From: Candidatus Babeliales bacterium
Lineage (GTDB): Bacteria > Babelota > Babeliae > Babelales > Chromulinivoraceae
Assembly (NCBI GenBank): GCA_018062405.1
Contig: JAGOSF010000003.1
Location: forward strand, 98,350-162,349
Reading direction: 5' to 3'
DNA: 64,000 bases
Below the pieces are notes generated by a model, which saw only the letters and a program-made list of their open reading frames with translations, was not told where the DNA came from and ran no database searches. Numbering within the stretch: position 1 is the first letter of the stretch; the number at the start of each line of letters is the position of its first letter. Below are positions 28,601-40,500 of this stretch, piece after piece. Both the position numbers and the translations under genes were made by a program.

Positions 28601-31287
28601 GAATTGGTTCCATCAGAAGAAGCAATCATCATCGCACCATGAGTATTATTATTATAGATAGAAATTTTTTGAGCTCTGCCAGTCACAGTACCTGCTAACG
28701 CCAAAATCCCAGAACTGCTCCCTGGCAAGGTTAAATCCAAAGTACCTGCAGCTGCAGCTCCTGGTGACTGAACACGTTGAATATCACCAGTTGTTCCATA
28801 AACATACATGATAATTGGATGACCAGCTGTACCACCAGACTGCTGACCTACGGCAGTAATAGTTCCATCGGTCATAATCGAACTACCATTCATTTTCGTC
28901 ACAGAATTGGTATTAAATGTTAAAACGCCTGCAGTATCTGGGGCTACAGGAGATGGATTCCATGCAGTATCTAAAATACCCCCAGTTGTTAAACGGCAAG
29001 CAAATAATTTACCATTACCACCAGCTGTATTATACCCAAGAAATATTGTTTGATTTGAAGGTGATGTTACCATTAAGTCTGCCAAAGTAATCCCAGCAGA
29101 ACCAAGATTAGAAACAGTCGTAACAGCACCTGTTGTATTCCACGTTGTATCATTTCCTCCAGCTTGTGTAAACCGTTGCAAGGTAACATTTGCACCGCTA
29201 CCTGTAGAAGCTGCAACAACAAGACTACCAGAAACAGCAAATGCAATTCGACAAACGGATGAACTATCTGCTGCAATAGTTGTCGTTAAAACAGCCCCAG
29301 AGTTAAATCCAGAATATATTCCACTACCATTGTTACTTAAAGCTGCTATCGTCAGATAAGTTGCACCTTTATAAACTAAATAAATTCTATCCGTCGTAGC
29401 AGCAATCACCATACTATAAATCCCTGTTGTCCCTAAAATATAACTTCCGGCTGTTGCGCCATCTGCAGCTAAAGGATTAAAAGTTGTATCTATAGCCAGA
29501 GTTGTTGCAATCAAAGAGTTTGGTGTCGGCAGTTCAGATTGAAAAGCTACGATAATACCTGCTGGAGCATTGGTACTACCTGCAACAATATAACGGCCAG
29601 AATCTTGCTGTAAAATCTGATTTACGCCATTCATCCCGGCTGGAAATGTTCCAAATGCAACTGAAGAGCTGCCATTATCTGCAATTTGATAAGCCCACGG
29701 GGTTGATCCTGATGTACCACCAACAATAATACGATTTTTAGAATCGATAGAAATCGTGCTAATTCCTGTTAACGACCCTGGAATCGTATAAATACCTGTT
29801 GTGTTAAAACTAGTATCAAGCGTTCCGCCTGCTATATTATAACGAGCAACTTTCGAAGTTGTTCCATTGTCATACCCAATTAAAGCATATCCATCATGAG
29901 AACTACCCGTAAGATACGTATAAAGAACTGTTGGAGCACTTGTTCCTAACAATGAATTTAAATCTGTCGCACTGCTAAAAGTTCCTGGTGTATTAACCCT
30001 TGTTAATAATTCATTGAGTTGATTATCTTGCTGATCGACATAAACAGGCTCAGTTACCAACTGATTTTTATCTAACATTAAAGGCGTTGTAACACCAAGC
30101 GCAATAATTTTACCTTCATCAGTAGCTGTATTTTTAAGTGTAATAAAAGATTGGACAACCGATTTTGTTGTCTGCTCATTGAAATTAACTGATAGCACAC
30201 CTTGCTGTTGTCCAGACCAGTTAAAAGTTGGGTCAAGCTCAAGCCCAGAACTTAAAAGTCGAACTGCATAGATTTTTCCATCTTCATCAGACAACGAAAT
30301 GATAACTTTACCATCATCCAAAGCTGTAATTTTTTTTATCGACAATACAGAACTTCCCATAATTTCTGTACGCAAAGATCCATTATTTTTTCCTGTATCA
30401 CCATCAAGACTCGTAACATACAAAGTAGAACCGACTGTTGTTGCAATCATAAAATTATGATCAAGCCGTAAAGCGCTACGAACATTATCTACAGCAACAA
30501 CAAGATCTGGAAATAGATTGCTAGCAACCCCTACAGTTGCAAATTCATCAACTAATTGTGTTCCATCGGCTGCAAATTTAACTGCATGAACTAACAACGA
30601 TTTAAAATCAACAAATGCTGTAAAAATAGCATGATCTGCATCAACGACAAGATCATAAACTGGTCCCATGTTTAAACCATACGAAAATGGATTAATTAAA
30701 CCATAGCTATTTTCGCCAAAAGAAAAATCCAATTTTCCTGCATGATATCGACTGATAAATCCAATATTTATTTCATTATGAACCATCGATAATAAAAGTT
30801 TTTCACCTTGCAAACCAAGAGCTATACCAGTTAAATCTTTTCTTTCTGCATCTTCAAAAATTTGATCTGGCTGACCTGTTGTCCAGTTGTTAGTCGATTT
30901 TGCCGTATAAGAACGCAACATTGCGCGCTTATTTTTTTCATCACTTTCTGAACTAACCGAGCCAGTGATATAAGCTTTACCCGATGCATCAGCTACCACC
31001 GCTGTTACATGTTGAGAATCACCTGAGACAGTATCCAAACAAAGAGACCCATCATGGCCAACTGCTGTATCAATTTCACCTTGGTCTGTTAACCATCCAA
31101 ACATAACCTGTGATGCTTGTAAAACCTTAGAAGATTGATTCATGCCAACAAGAATGTTGCCTGTTGAAAGTTGAAAAGCATCAACTATTTTTATATTTTT
31201 AGAATCTTGGGCCGCAACTAAAAAGCCTCCTTGCAAAAAAACAATCATAGATACCAAAACTGAAATCAATACCATTTTTTTCGTCAT
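22636..31287 (-). CDS. Giant B: secreted delta-60 repeat protein, 2,883 aa, lacks module 1
   Basis: Paralogue of A, C, D and E, shorter by one module. It has a signal peptide (about residues 1-26, ending FLVAA). It then starts directly at the first unit of what is module 2 in the others. This first module is strongly diverged and richer in Asp, Glu and Lys (e.g. SSESDEKNKRAMLRSY), while modules 3-8 resemble the family closely. Linkers lie near residues 422 (diverged), 841, 1256, 1672, 2062 and 2481. It ends TPDGRILVSGSEL, a half unit, but unlike its paralogues has no matching N-terminal half unit (no YGNQFT segment). It alone starts with ATG (31287), preceded by AGAGAGTAAAG, and has a different leader. 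A stretch near residues 1500-1650 is nearly identical in DNA to giant C. Confidence 0.9.
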   Translation of the reverse strand: MTKKMVLISVLVSMIVFLQGGFLVAAQDSKNIKIVDAFQLSTGNILVGMNQSSKVLQASQVMFGWLTDQGEIDTAVGHDGSLCLDTVSGDSQHVTAVVADASGKAYITGSVSSESDEKNKRAMLRSYTAKSTNNWTTGQPDQIFEDAERKDLTGIALGLQGEKLLLSMVHNEINIGFISRYHAGKLDFSFGENSYGLINPFSYGLNMGPVYDLVVDADHAIFTAFVDFKSLLVHAVKFAADGTQLVDEFATVGVASNLFPDLVVAVDNVRSALRLDHNFMIATTVGSTLYVTSLDGDTGKNNGSLRTEIMGSSVLSIKKITALDDGKVIISLSDEDGKIYAVRLLSSGLELDPTFNWSGQQQGVLSVNFNEQTTKSVVQSFITLKNTATDEGKIIALGVTTPLMLDKNQLVTEPVYVDQQDNQLNELLTRVNTPGTFSSATDLNSLLGTSAPTVLYTYLTGSSHDGYALIGYDNGTTSKVARYNIAGGTLDTSFNTTGIYTIPGSLTGISTISIDSKNRIIVGGTSGSTPWAYQIADNGSSSVAFGTFPAGMNGVNQILQQDSGRYIVAGSTNAPAGIIVAFQSELPTPNSLIATTLAIDTTFNPLAADGATAGSYILGTTGIYSMVIAATTDRIYLVYKGATYLTIAALSNNGSGIYSGFNSGAVLTTTIAADSSSVCRIAFAVSGSLVVAASTGSGANVTLQRFTQAGGNDTTWNTTGAVTTVSNLGSAGITLADLMVTSPSNQTIFLGYNTAGGNGKLFACRLTTGGILDTAWNPSPVAPDTAGVLTFNTNSVTKMNGSSIMTDGTITAVGQQSGGTAGHPIIMYVYGTTGDIQRVQSPGAAAAGTLDLTLPGSSSGILALAGTVTGRAQKISIYNNNTHGAMMIASSDGTNSYVAMLNADLSLVSTATYGTSGVATMLGKATISDMYLPGNFNSNTLAPILVSGTSSSAMWGAQISTDGDTITYLASVSGMTTGNVIRQTNNGRILVAGYNGSSGIIAAFSSVASGGVLPLDTSFGNNGGVAPNYGGGIYVTGVNGQIFDIAVDSYNRIYIAYRNAPSTTQIVVQRLLANGTGIDTTFSATFPTATTAYTSSQIRLALDEANSQLVVIAQDGTTATNFIRVNRFNMTNGSSTGSTNAITISSVALWVGDLFIDAAQNIYFNGYNPTGNLIVARIASTSSSTIALDTTGYAVSGGTPGIANYSAGSLTNLSGAAYSPDRRVYVVGYPISPQSGYMARLYGDIYTTEVSEALITPTVGSIDTSLQPNNTGQIDLSGQTGWSGLAGGYKARAIIENPNNDGTAFIAFGNDTNLIVGKVNPDMTPITTFGDSGSSNGLTAAIAMATVNSITIDGDSNIIVAGTTTAPAQKVISFTSAGTFNATFATTVASTNGSVVVQQKSGRYIVGGYDGSANGLIIAYKNQSAISSTTLPIDATFGPAAQSGYFPTGVNAPIDDLCIDSNDNIYFTYRNASNVVCLGKLTANGSGLVDAQNSPATFNSGAIVTTGITGVTGGNPSRIAINSSGNILVGNTRVTGLGSPAVQVELYNGTTGAIIGSTVTVYNSATPVLTKLVGSGTNFYGSIYNTTPTISVFSINNSGAMDNGFGASGITTITSGSTYQYVKAMYGLSVQSDGQLVVVGYNNPSNNGTTFDPSLMRFNGYQYVGQYAQAPNRVAAGQLDTTLWPTTGDFSLKGTTNSTFNTLMSSYAVKRVYESGNGIMTFVADNGNDTVIFQMLKDLTLNTAFNTTGYRSFTTTYGGTTGLYVDTLGNIFMCGTYSGASWAIGLSSTGANLSPVFSPSSTLTSAKAINQQSNGSMILAGLGATNGTLKAYNNTGALDTTFGTAGTLDIGGAYSITGIAIDSTDRIITVANNAGTVVLKRVTASGLAVGAVSAVTTIGVTAITTAVSGSDIKVVLDTGGRIIVAAATATGYALRSYNNDATGTDNAGAISIAPSGGSGTFILSNMYATSDGKITLIGYRATSGTICVARMTSGAGGLTLDSSTFNASTGYLYTTIGSLNLANDGIIHADNRVMIVGSNLSVANPYMGRTFGYPYVTYTSQGPIEGIAGTINPGFGSTSPTTGTYDVSTLNAVLTNAQGKAILPVSNGGYFMAFDNANTAANSILIKTVSSGDLDTSYNSTGIATTYAPLGVNSILQDASSKMLLIGTNPAGSGNGWVQRYATTGALDTTFNGTGIINLASGTQATVAIEQTLGRLVVAGINTSGKGSLFAYQSVSPNGTPGSVDTTFNNTGTVPAVFSTTVSNAIPCIIADSYDRLIFGILNGTAVDLYRLTPTGQLDITFGTDGIVANAITSATSASSVHVALDLAGNIIVAANSSTLNTFSVRGFNNGTSTGTGGNGAAVYAQLNIASLIAPTLTNLITSADGYTLIVGTQSGTGAAWIARITAGGLLDTTGFNPAAIGGIAGIFQYTGSGSTAHSYYGLAVNANGTLGMLGFENSSSVYTPTLVSVYDLPYTSQVSQSPNAKAVGTNDLTLGASTTSTTNKGITFFGASGNVGSAQIARAVGLYDDNNVVVAIDGNSTTGSGTSEIMINMFNNDGIANPNFGTAGTAIVLSDYQNQYVNDMVTFTTVAGIHKAILAGYATNTDLGKTGSLLLQYVLTPGSSALDSSFGGLYGNSAGVAFGDGQQLFSVARQSNGRIIAAGLSQNSLGLLLGYGSNGVLDSSFANNGYQSANTGAAGIYTHAVDTNNNIVFAYNSSNSVQVARYLADGSALDSTFTTPTPLIATISGNTNMKVAVDSSNKVYVAGVIASGNSIMVKQYATTGGAALQTVTLTGTVLGNASAVYSLARLLVDAAGNTIVVAYDSNAKRIVVVRLTTVFALDTSFNGTGFITYAVAGGSSSQVATDAMITPDGRILVSGSEL
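26521..26700 (-). repeat. Core of near-identical tract shared by giants B and C
   Basis: Aligned without gaps to 35389-35568 in giant C, I count about ten differences in 180 bases. The same region of D and E is very different. The high similarity extends on both sides for at least a few hundred bases. Confidence 0.8.
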
Positions 31288-31400
31288 CTTTACTCTCTTT
31301 TTCTCAGTTAAAAAATTTGAGTTATTATAGAATAAAAAAAAAGTTTTTAAAATTTTATTATCAAAATAGAAAAAACATTAATTATAGGACTTATCGAAAG
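31288..31400 (-). promoter_or_regulatory. Leader and promoter region of giant B
   Basis: The minus strand has TATAAT at 31381-31386 with TTGGTG 16 bases before it, and a second TATAAT at 31324-31329. The 40 bases at 31293-31332 recur identically at 41744-41783 between giants C and D. Confidence 0.5.
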
Positions 31401-31471
31401 CTCACCAATAAGCTTATTCAGCTATCTATGTCATCAGATCACGATATCCGTTTAAAAGCTTGAACCTTGCA

Positions 31472-31501
31472 TTGGTTGGCCATAATTGTATGACCAACCA
31501 A
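31472..31501 (-). terminator. Terminator hairpin of giant C
   Basis: TTGGTTGGCCAT (31472-31483) pairs with ATGACCAACCAA (31490-31501), loop 6. The single mismatch becomes a G-U pair in minus-strand RNA, which supports use in that direction. The same hairpin follows giant E (53555-53582). Confidence 0.7.
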
Positions 31502-31515
31502 CATAAAAATATTTC

Positions 31516-34500
31516 TTATAGTTCTGAACCAGATACCAAGATACGTCCATCTGGATGAATCATAGCATCGGTTGCAACTTGAGTTGAAGTGCCACCAGCC
31601 ACTTCATAACGAATATAACCCGTACTATTAAATGTTGTGTCTAATGCAAAGGCAGTCGTTAGCCGAACAATCACCACTTTTTGAGCATTGCTATCATAAG
31701 CAACAACAATTGTATTACCAGCTACATCAACAAATAATCTGCTCAACGTGTAAACAGCTGAACCACCACCGCCAATATTTAAACTACTGCTTGTACCATC
31801 TGCAAGCGTTGCCGATAAAGTTGCAGTGCCACCTTCTGTTGGATACTGTTTGACCATAATCGAATGGCCAGAATTTATGACTCCAGCAGCATAGACTTTA
31901 TTACTGCTATCAACAGCAACCTTCATATTGGTGTTACCAGAAATAGTCGAAATTAATGGAGTTGGTGTTGTAAATGTTGAATCTAAAGCAGAACCGTCTG
32001 CTAAATAACGAGCAACTTGAACAGAGTTAGAGCTATTGTACGCAAACACAATGTTATTGTTGGTATCAACTGCATGGGTATAAATACCCGTCGAACCTGT
32101 ATTTGTTGATTGATAGCCATTATTACCAAATGAGTTATCCATTTTTCCATTTGCTCCATAACCAAGCAATAAACCTGTTAAAGTCCCTTGCGTTAAACCT
32201 GCCGCAATAATTCGGCCATTTGACTGCCGAGCTACAGAAAACAATGATTTGCCATCGCCAAATGCAACGCCTGTTGGATCGCCATCAAATCCACCAAATG
32301 TAGTATCAAGCCCAGATTCGCCTGGAGTTAAAATATATTGCAACAACAATGAGTCTGATGTACCCAATGTGCTATTTTCTACATACCCTGCAAGAATCGC
32401 TTTGTGAACGCCTGCAACGGTTGTAAAGGTCACCATATCACGAACATACTGACTATCATAATTGCTCAACGCGATTGCGCTTCCAGCTGTACCAAAATTA
32501 GGATTAGCCACACCATCATTATCAAACATGTTGATCATAATTTCTGAAGAAGTATCAGAACCTGCTGCTGAGTTACCATCGATTGCAACAACAATATTAT
32601 TGTCATCGTACAATCCAATCGCTTGAGCTGTTTGGCCAGAAGCTGCGTTTCCGGAAGCCCCAAAAAATTTGATCCCAATATTTGATGATGTCCATGTTGA
32701 TGACACACCAAAGGTCAAATCGTTGGTTCCAACTGGTTGCGAATCCTGAGACTGAGTTTCTTGAAATGTATCCTCGTTATTATAAATACTAACCAGGGTT
32801 GGAGTGTAAGCGCCAGAACTATTTTCGTACCCAACCATGCCAAGCGTACCATCTGAATTAACCGAAAGCGCATTATAGATATGGCCCGTTGTTCCATCAC
32901 CAACTGTATATTGGAAAATACCTGCAACTCCTCCAACGGCACCTGGATTAAAATCTGCAGTATCCAAAGTTCCAGCTGCTGTGATACGAGCTATCCACGC
33001 TGGATTTGTTCCAGATTGAATCCCTAAAATAAATGCATAGCCATCGTCAGAGGTAACCAGGTTTGTTATTGATGGGCTATTGGTTAATGAATCAATATTT
33101 AACTGAGCGTACACAACGCCACCGTTATTATTATTGAACGCAGCAATAGAAAATCTATTTGATGTTGAACTGTTTGATGCCACAATAATATTTCCCGATG
33201 CATCAAATGCCACATGAACTGACGATGCCGATGTTGCTGAGGTGATCGCATTTGCAACAATGCCACCAGTTCCAAACGTAGCATCAAGTTGACCTGTTGG
33301 TGTTAAACGATACAAATCAACAGCTCCAGAATGTAAAATAGCAAAAATTAAACGATCATAAGAATCTGCAATCACGCAGGTAATAATATTTGCAATTCCT
33401 GTTGAATAAACACCAGGCACAGTTCCTGTACTGTTAAATGTTGTATCTGGAGTTCCTGGAGTTCCATTGGGAGCTAAAGCTTTATAACCAAATAATGCAC
33501 CGTTTCCTGAACTATCCATACCTGCAATCACCAAACGGCCTAACGTCTGTTCAACAATTGATGTTGCTTGCGTACCAGAGCCAAGACTTGCTAAACCAGT
33601 CCCATTAAATGTTGTATCAAGTACACCAGCTGAAGTATATCGTTGAGCCCATCCAGCACCGCCTGTTGTCCCAACTAACATCATATTTCCAGCACCATCT
33701 TGCAAGATAGAGTTCACCCCAAGTGGCGCATAGGTCGTTGCGATACCAGAACCATTATAGGTCATATCAAGTTCGCCAGAAGCTAATGTTTTAATTAACG
33801 CAGAATTTGCTGCTAAATTTATATGATCCAACGCGATGAAAAAACCTCCTGCAAACAAAGGTAAAACAGCTTTACCTTGCCCATCAGCTAATAAACCAGT
33901 AAAATCTCTTGTCAAGAAAGAAAGATCATAAGTACCATTATCACCAAACGTTGTATTCAACATCCCTATACCACTTATAACTGCTCCCTGCGGAACGTAT
34001 GATGCGTATGGATATCCAAAGGTACGAGCCATCAACGGATTTGGGGTGTTGATATTATAACCTACCACCATAATTCTATTATCAGCATGAATAATTGCAT
34101 CAGATGCCTGATTTATCGAACCAATCGTCCCAGAATAATAACCCGTTGAAGCATTAAACGTGCTTGAATCAAGCGTCAGCGCACCAGCGCCCGATGTAAA
34201 TCGAGCAACAATTATTTGCCCAGAAGCTCGAGAACCTACTAAAGTGATTTTACCGTCATTGGTCGCATAGATATTATTGACGGAAAATGGCCCCGATCCA
34301 GTTGAAGGCGCAATTGATACTGACCCAATATCAGTTCCCGTAAGATCATTATTATAACTACGCAACGTATAACCATCTGAAGTTGCAGCAGCAACAACAA
34401 TTCTACCATCTTGATCAAATACAACTTTAAGAGCACTGCCTGTACTTGCTGTGGTAATTGCAGTCACGCCGATGCTCGAAATAGATAACCCTGTTGCATC

Positions 34501-37500
34501 AACTCGTTGTAAAACAACAGTTCCTGCATTATTTGACACCGCAATAATTTCATTATTCTGATTAATCGTAATATCAGTAATTGGATATGCTCCACCCATA
34601 TCAACAACTCCAGCAGTCCCAAACGTTGTATCTAAAACCCCTTCGATAGTATACCCTAATAACGTTCCATTTGTTGCTCCAAGACCTGCTAAAATCAGAC
34701 GAGTGTTATTTTGCTGACTCATCTCATAAGCTGCCGTTAACGTTGAAGCTGGGCTAAAATTCGGGACGAAATCATTACCCGATGATTTCACGCCAATCAT
34801 CCAACTTGCACCACTATAATTTCCACAGATGTAAATATCCTGAACAGAATCAACATATATTCCAGTTGTACCACCATACGTACCAGTAAATGATCGATAC
34901 CCTGCAGTACCTGCAGTATTAAAAGCTGTGTTCAAAGTCAAATCTTTTAACATCTGGAATACAACCGTATTAAATTCATTATCTGCAACAAAGGTCATAA
35001 GACCATTGCCAGATTCATAGACACGTTTGACAACATAGCCAGACATTAACGAATTAAAGGTAGAACTCGTGGTTCCATTTAAAGGAAAAGCGCCAGTTGA
35101 TGGCCACAAAGTTGTATCAACCTGACCCGCTGGAATTCGATTAGGAGCTTGTGCATATTGAGCAACATATTGATATCCATTAAATCTCATTAAACTTGGA
35201 TCAAAGGTTGTCCCGTTATTTGATGGGTTATTATACCCAACAACAACTAATCTTCCATCTGCTTGTACTGATAATCCAGACATTGCTTTTACATATTGAT
35301 AGGTTGAACCACTGCTGATCGTCGTGATGCCAGAAGCCCCAAAGCCACTATCCATAGCGCCAGAATTATTGATCGAAAAAACGCTTATTGTTGGAGTTGT
35401 GTTATAGATACTTCCGTAAAAATTAGTACCAGAACCGACAAGTTTTGTTAAAACTGGAGTTGCTGAGTTATACACCGTTACGGTCGATCCAATAATTGCA
35501 CCCGTTGTTCCGTTGTACAATTCAACTTGTACGGCAGGTGAGCCAAGGCCAGTTACTCGAGTATTACCAACCAAAATATTGCCTGCGCTATTAATTGCAA
35601 TGCGCGATGGATTGCCACCCGTCACACCAGTAATTCCAGTCGTAATAATTGCACCGCTATTAAATGTTGCAGGACTATTTTGAGCATCGACTAAGCCAGA
35701 ACCGTTTGCAGTTAATTTACCAAGACACACAACGTTTGACGCATTGCGATAGGTAAAATAAATAGTATCATTGCTATCGATACACAGATCATCGATTGCA
35801 CCGTTCACCCCTGTTGCATAATATCCATTAATTCCTGCTGGCCCAAATGTTTGATCAATCGGCAAGGTACCACTGTAGATCGCTGATTGATTTTGATACG
35901 CAATAATTAAACCAGTCGAACCATTATATCCACCGACAATGTACCGGCCAGATTTTTGTTGCACAACAACTGAACCATTGGTTGAAGGAACCGTCAGTGC
36001 AAATGTTGCGTTAAAAGTACCTGTCGAAGTAAAACTTACAACTTTTTGAGCCGGGACACTCGTCCTGCCAGCAACAATCAGATTACTGTCGCCATCAATC
36101 GTCATGCTATTAACCGCAGCCATTGCAATTGCAGCAGTTAAGCCGTTACTCGAACCGCTATCACCAAATGCTGTGACTGGTTTCATATCTGCATTCACTT
36201 TACCTACAATAAGATTGGTATCATTACAAAACGCAATGAATGAAGTCCCGTCATTGTTTGGATTTTCAACAATTGCACGAGCTTTGTAACCAGCAGCCAA
36301 ACCAGACCAACCAGTTTGGTCAGAAAGATCGATTTGACCAGTATTATTTGGTTGTAACGAAGTATCGATAGAACCAACAGTTGCAGTTACAATCGCTTCT
36401 GAAACTTCTGTCGTATAAATATCACCGTACAGACGAGCAATGTAACTGTTTATTGAACCATCAGAACCGACAAGGTAGGTACGTTTATCTGGGTCATAAG
36501 CACCAGCAGTTACCACCGTCATTGCGCCTGTATCAACGTTTGCAATACCCGGAGTTCCACCAGCAATTGCATAACCAACTGTTCCGCCAGTACCTGTGTC
36601 AAGCGCAATCGTTGATGAAGAGGTTGAAGCTATGCGAGCTGTTACAGCTAAGTGATCGGTCGAATTGTACCCAACAACATAGATATTCTGTGCTGCATCA
36701 ATAAATAAGTCTGACAGATTTAACACTTTTGATGCAATTGTTACGGTGCTTACTGCACCTTGAGCTACACCAGAAAGATCATATCTACAAACTTCAATAA
36801 TATTGTCTGTACCTGTTCCATTTTGAGCTGCAACAACAAGTCGAGAATTTGCTTCATCGAGCGCTAAACGAATTTGGCTTGTTGAATAAACAGTTATTGC
36901 TGGTGTAAATGTAGCAGTCCCAGACGTCCCAAATGTTGTATCAAGTGCTGTACCATTTGCAAGTAAACGCTGAACAGCAATTGAATTTGAACGATAATAT
37001 GCAATATAAATTCTATCAAGAGAATCTATAGCCATATCACCAATGGGCGTTCCAACTCCTGTTGAAAACACACCTCCACCATAATTTGGCGCAGTACCAC
37101 TATAGTTTCCAAATGATGTATCTAATGGATATACACCTTCAGAAAGCTCCGATCCAAACGCAACAATAGCACCAGATGAAACATTAAAACCAGCAACTAA
37201 AATTCTGCCATTATTAGTTTGGCGAATCACGTTACCATTTGTCATCCCACTACCAGATGCAAGATAACCAGCTACAGTACCATCTGTGTTCAGTTTTGCA
37301 CCCCACATAAGGTCTGATGTTGCACCAGTGACAAAAATTGGAGCTAACGTAGTAGAATTAACATCACCAACTAAATACATATCATTAATTGATGTTTTGC
37401 CAGTCAAAGTAGCAACGCCAGAAGTTCCGTAAGTTCCTACCGTTAAATTTGCATTCAATTTCGTTACATAAGAATCTGCGCCATCAGATGATGCAATCAT

Positions 37501-40500
37501 CATCGCACCATTACTTGTATTGCTTCCACCATAGATAGCAACTTTGCTTGGCACACCAGTAATCAATAGAGACAATCCCGCAGCACCAGAAGATCCACCG
37601 GGAATCGTAAGATCCAGTACCCCTGCTGCAGATGCAAGCGGAGCTTGTGAAGTTTGTGTAACATTATTATCACCGTAAACATAGATCACAATTGGATTGC
37701 CGGATGTTCCACCAGATTGTTGACCTCCCGCAATAATTTTACCATCAATCGTAATTGAACTTCCATTCATTTGCGTCACAGAATTAGTTGAAAATGTTAA
37801 CACACCTGCGGTATCTGTTCCTGTTGCAAAAGGATTCCATGTTGAGTCTAATGTTCCAGAAGAATTTAAACGAGCTGCAAATAATCGACCATTTCCGCCT
37901 GCTGTATTGTACCCAAGGAAGACTGTTTGATTCGATGTTGTTTCCATCAAGTCAGATAATACAACTCCTCCAGTACCAACGTTGGTAACAGTTAAAATAG
38001 AACCATCACTATTCCATGTTGCATCTGGTGTACCATCTGCAAGGAATCGTTGTAATTCAACTTGTGTGCCACCTCCAGAAGATGCCGCAACGACAACTGC
38101 TGCACTTAAGCTACTCATTGCAACACGACAAACTGCTTGACTATCAGGAGTAATTGCTGTTGTTAAAACTCCAATTATTCCAAAATTTGTAAATAATCCA
38201 GAACCATTTGCAGTAATTTTTGAAACTGCAAGGAAACTTGATCCCGTAATTTTATACGCAGCTAAAATAGTATCATCACTATTCAAAACAATACTGTAAA
38301 TGCCAGAAATCCCCGTAATAATATAACTTGCAGGAGTGTCGCCACCAGCTGGGCCCGAACCTGCTAATGGATTAAATGTTGGATCAAGAGCCAATGTTGT
38401 AGCACTCAGTAAGTTTGGTGTCGGTAATTCACTTTGGAATGCTGCGACGATACCAGCCGGAGTTGAGCTGTTACCTGCGACAATGTAACGGCCTGATGTT
38501 TGTTGTAAAATCTGATTGACCGACGTCATTGTTGCTGGAAATGTTCCAAATGAGACAGCCCCAGCTCCACCATTTTCTGGAATTTGCAAAGCCCAAGGCG
38601 CGCCTACATGTGTACCACCTGCGATAATACGATTTTTAGAATCAATCGAAAGTGTACTTATCCCACTGAGTGAACCTGCAATCGTATAAATACCATCACC
38701 ACCACCAAATGTTGCGTCAAGCACATTGGTTGAAATATTGTAACGAGCAACAAATGAAGTTGTTCCATTATCATAACCGATCAATGAATAACCTTGATGT
38801 GTATTGCCAGAAGGATAGGTGTACACAACTTTTGCTGCACTTGCACCTAAATTCGTAAATAAATCATAGGCAATATCAAATGTTCCAGGAATACCAGTAT
38901 CTTCAATTGAAGATGGCATAATTTGTGTTGCTCCAGCATCGCCAAAAGAACGAAGAATCATGGGCGTTACATCTGACGATGTTACCGATTCGTACCCAGA
39001 AATAACAATATTACCTTGGTTTGCACCAGCAGTTGATTGCACACAAGCAGAGGTTGTAACACGCGCATCGTAATTGGCAACTTGATCTCCAATCTGAAAA
39101 TTTAAGACTCCAGGCTGTATACCTTGTGAATTAAAAGTTGTATCCAACGCACCTATTAACGTAATACGAGCAAGATACATCATATCATCTGTCGCATCAT
39201 CGTACAATGTAGCAATAGCTGTGCCATCACTCATGCCAATAATATCTTTTAATTGCAATCCTGCAGCTCCAGAAATAGCAATAGTTAGAACACCTGTTGT
39301 TCCAAAGTTTGTATCAACATCACCTGTACTACCAGATAATAAAGTACATAATAAAGAAGTTCCTGCTGAATCGATTGCTGCTACTAAAATATCACCGTCA
39401 CTATTAAAACAAGTGCGAATATTATTTGCTGCAATGCCTGTCGCTGCACCAAATAAATTGGCAGAAACACCTGATGGACTTCCTTGACCAAAAGCAGTAA
39501 CTAATCCAGAACCATCTGGAAGAAAGGCCGCAACTTTTGCAAATCCATCAGATGAATCTTTGTAAGCTACCATCAAATTCCCGGCATCATTCACTAAACC
39601 GCCGTTATAACATGGCCCCATGTTTAAACTATACGATGTTGAATTAATCACACCCAAAGCAGTATCACCCCAAGCAGCTGTTGCCCCAGAAATCGTATAT
39701 CCTAAAATATGACCAAGTCCAGTGCCCTCATCAACAAATAAAAATGAATATAAAGATGTGGGTTGAAATGTAACCCCAACTCCTTTATACCCTGCAGCAA
39801 CTTGCGCTACTGACCATAAAGCCGTGCCAGATGTCCATATTGATGTACTAGCTGTTGAATAAACTCGTAGAAACGCACGAGTACTAGCTCCACCATCAGT
39901 CAACGATGCATACCCTGCAACAGAAACAAGGCCAGAAGGTCCTTGAACTATAGATGTCAAATATTCATTAGATGATGTTGTATTAGTAAGCGTTAAATAA
40001 CCAGATGAATTGATCGAAGTATCAACAACACCTTCAGAAGTTAACCATGCAAGCATCATGTTCGAAGATGCACTTATATTGGTATAACCGTTCAGACCAA
40101 CTAAGATATCTCCAACTGGCGGAACTCCTGTGGTAGCACCAGACGATGTTTTGATCTCAATGACATCTTGAGCTTTTTGCATTAATAAAGGTCCATAGGT
40201 TCCATTGTACGGATTAACCACACCTGCATACAATTGTTCTGTACGATCTCCAAATGCAATATCCAAAATCCCCTGTTCTTGAGCTGTTGGAAATTGTCCG
40301 ATTTCAGTAACATACAATGTACTATTTAATCGAGATACATAAGGAACGGTTGTTCCTGAATTTACTTGATACCCAGCAACATACAACTGCCCATCTGGAG
40401 CTAAACCTATTGCTTGCAAGATTGAACTAGTTCGACTTGCACCAGTAATACTAAAAAAATTATATCCTGCTGTATTAAAATCAGTGTCCAATGTACCAAA

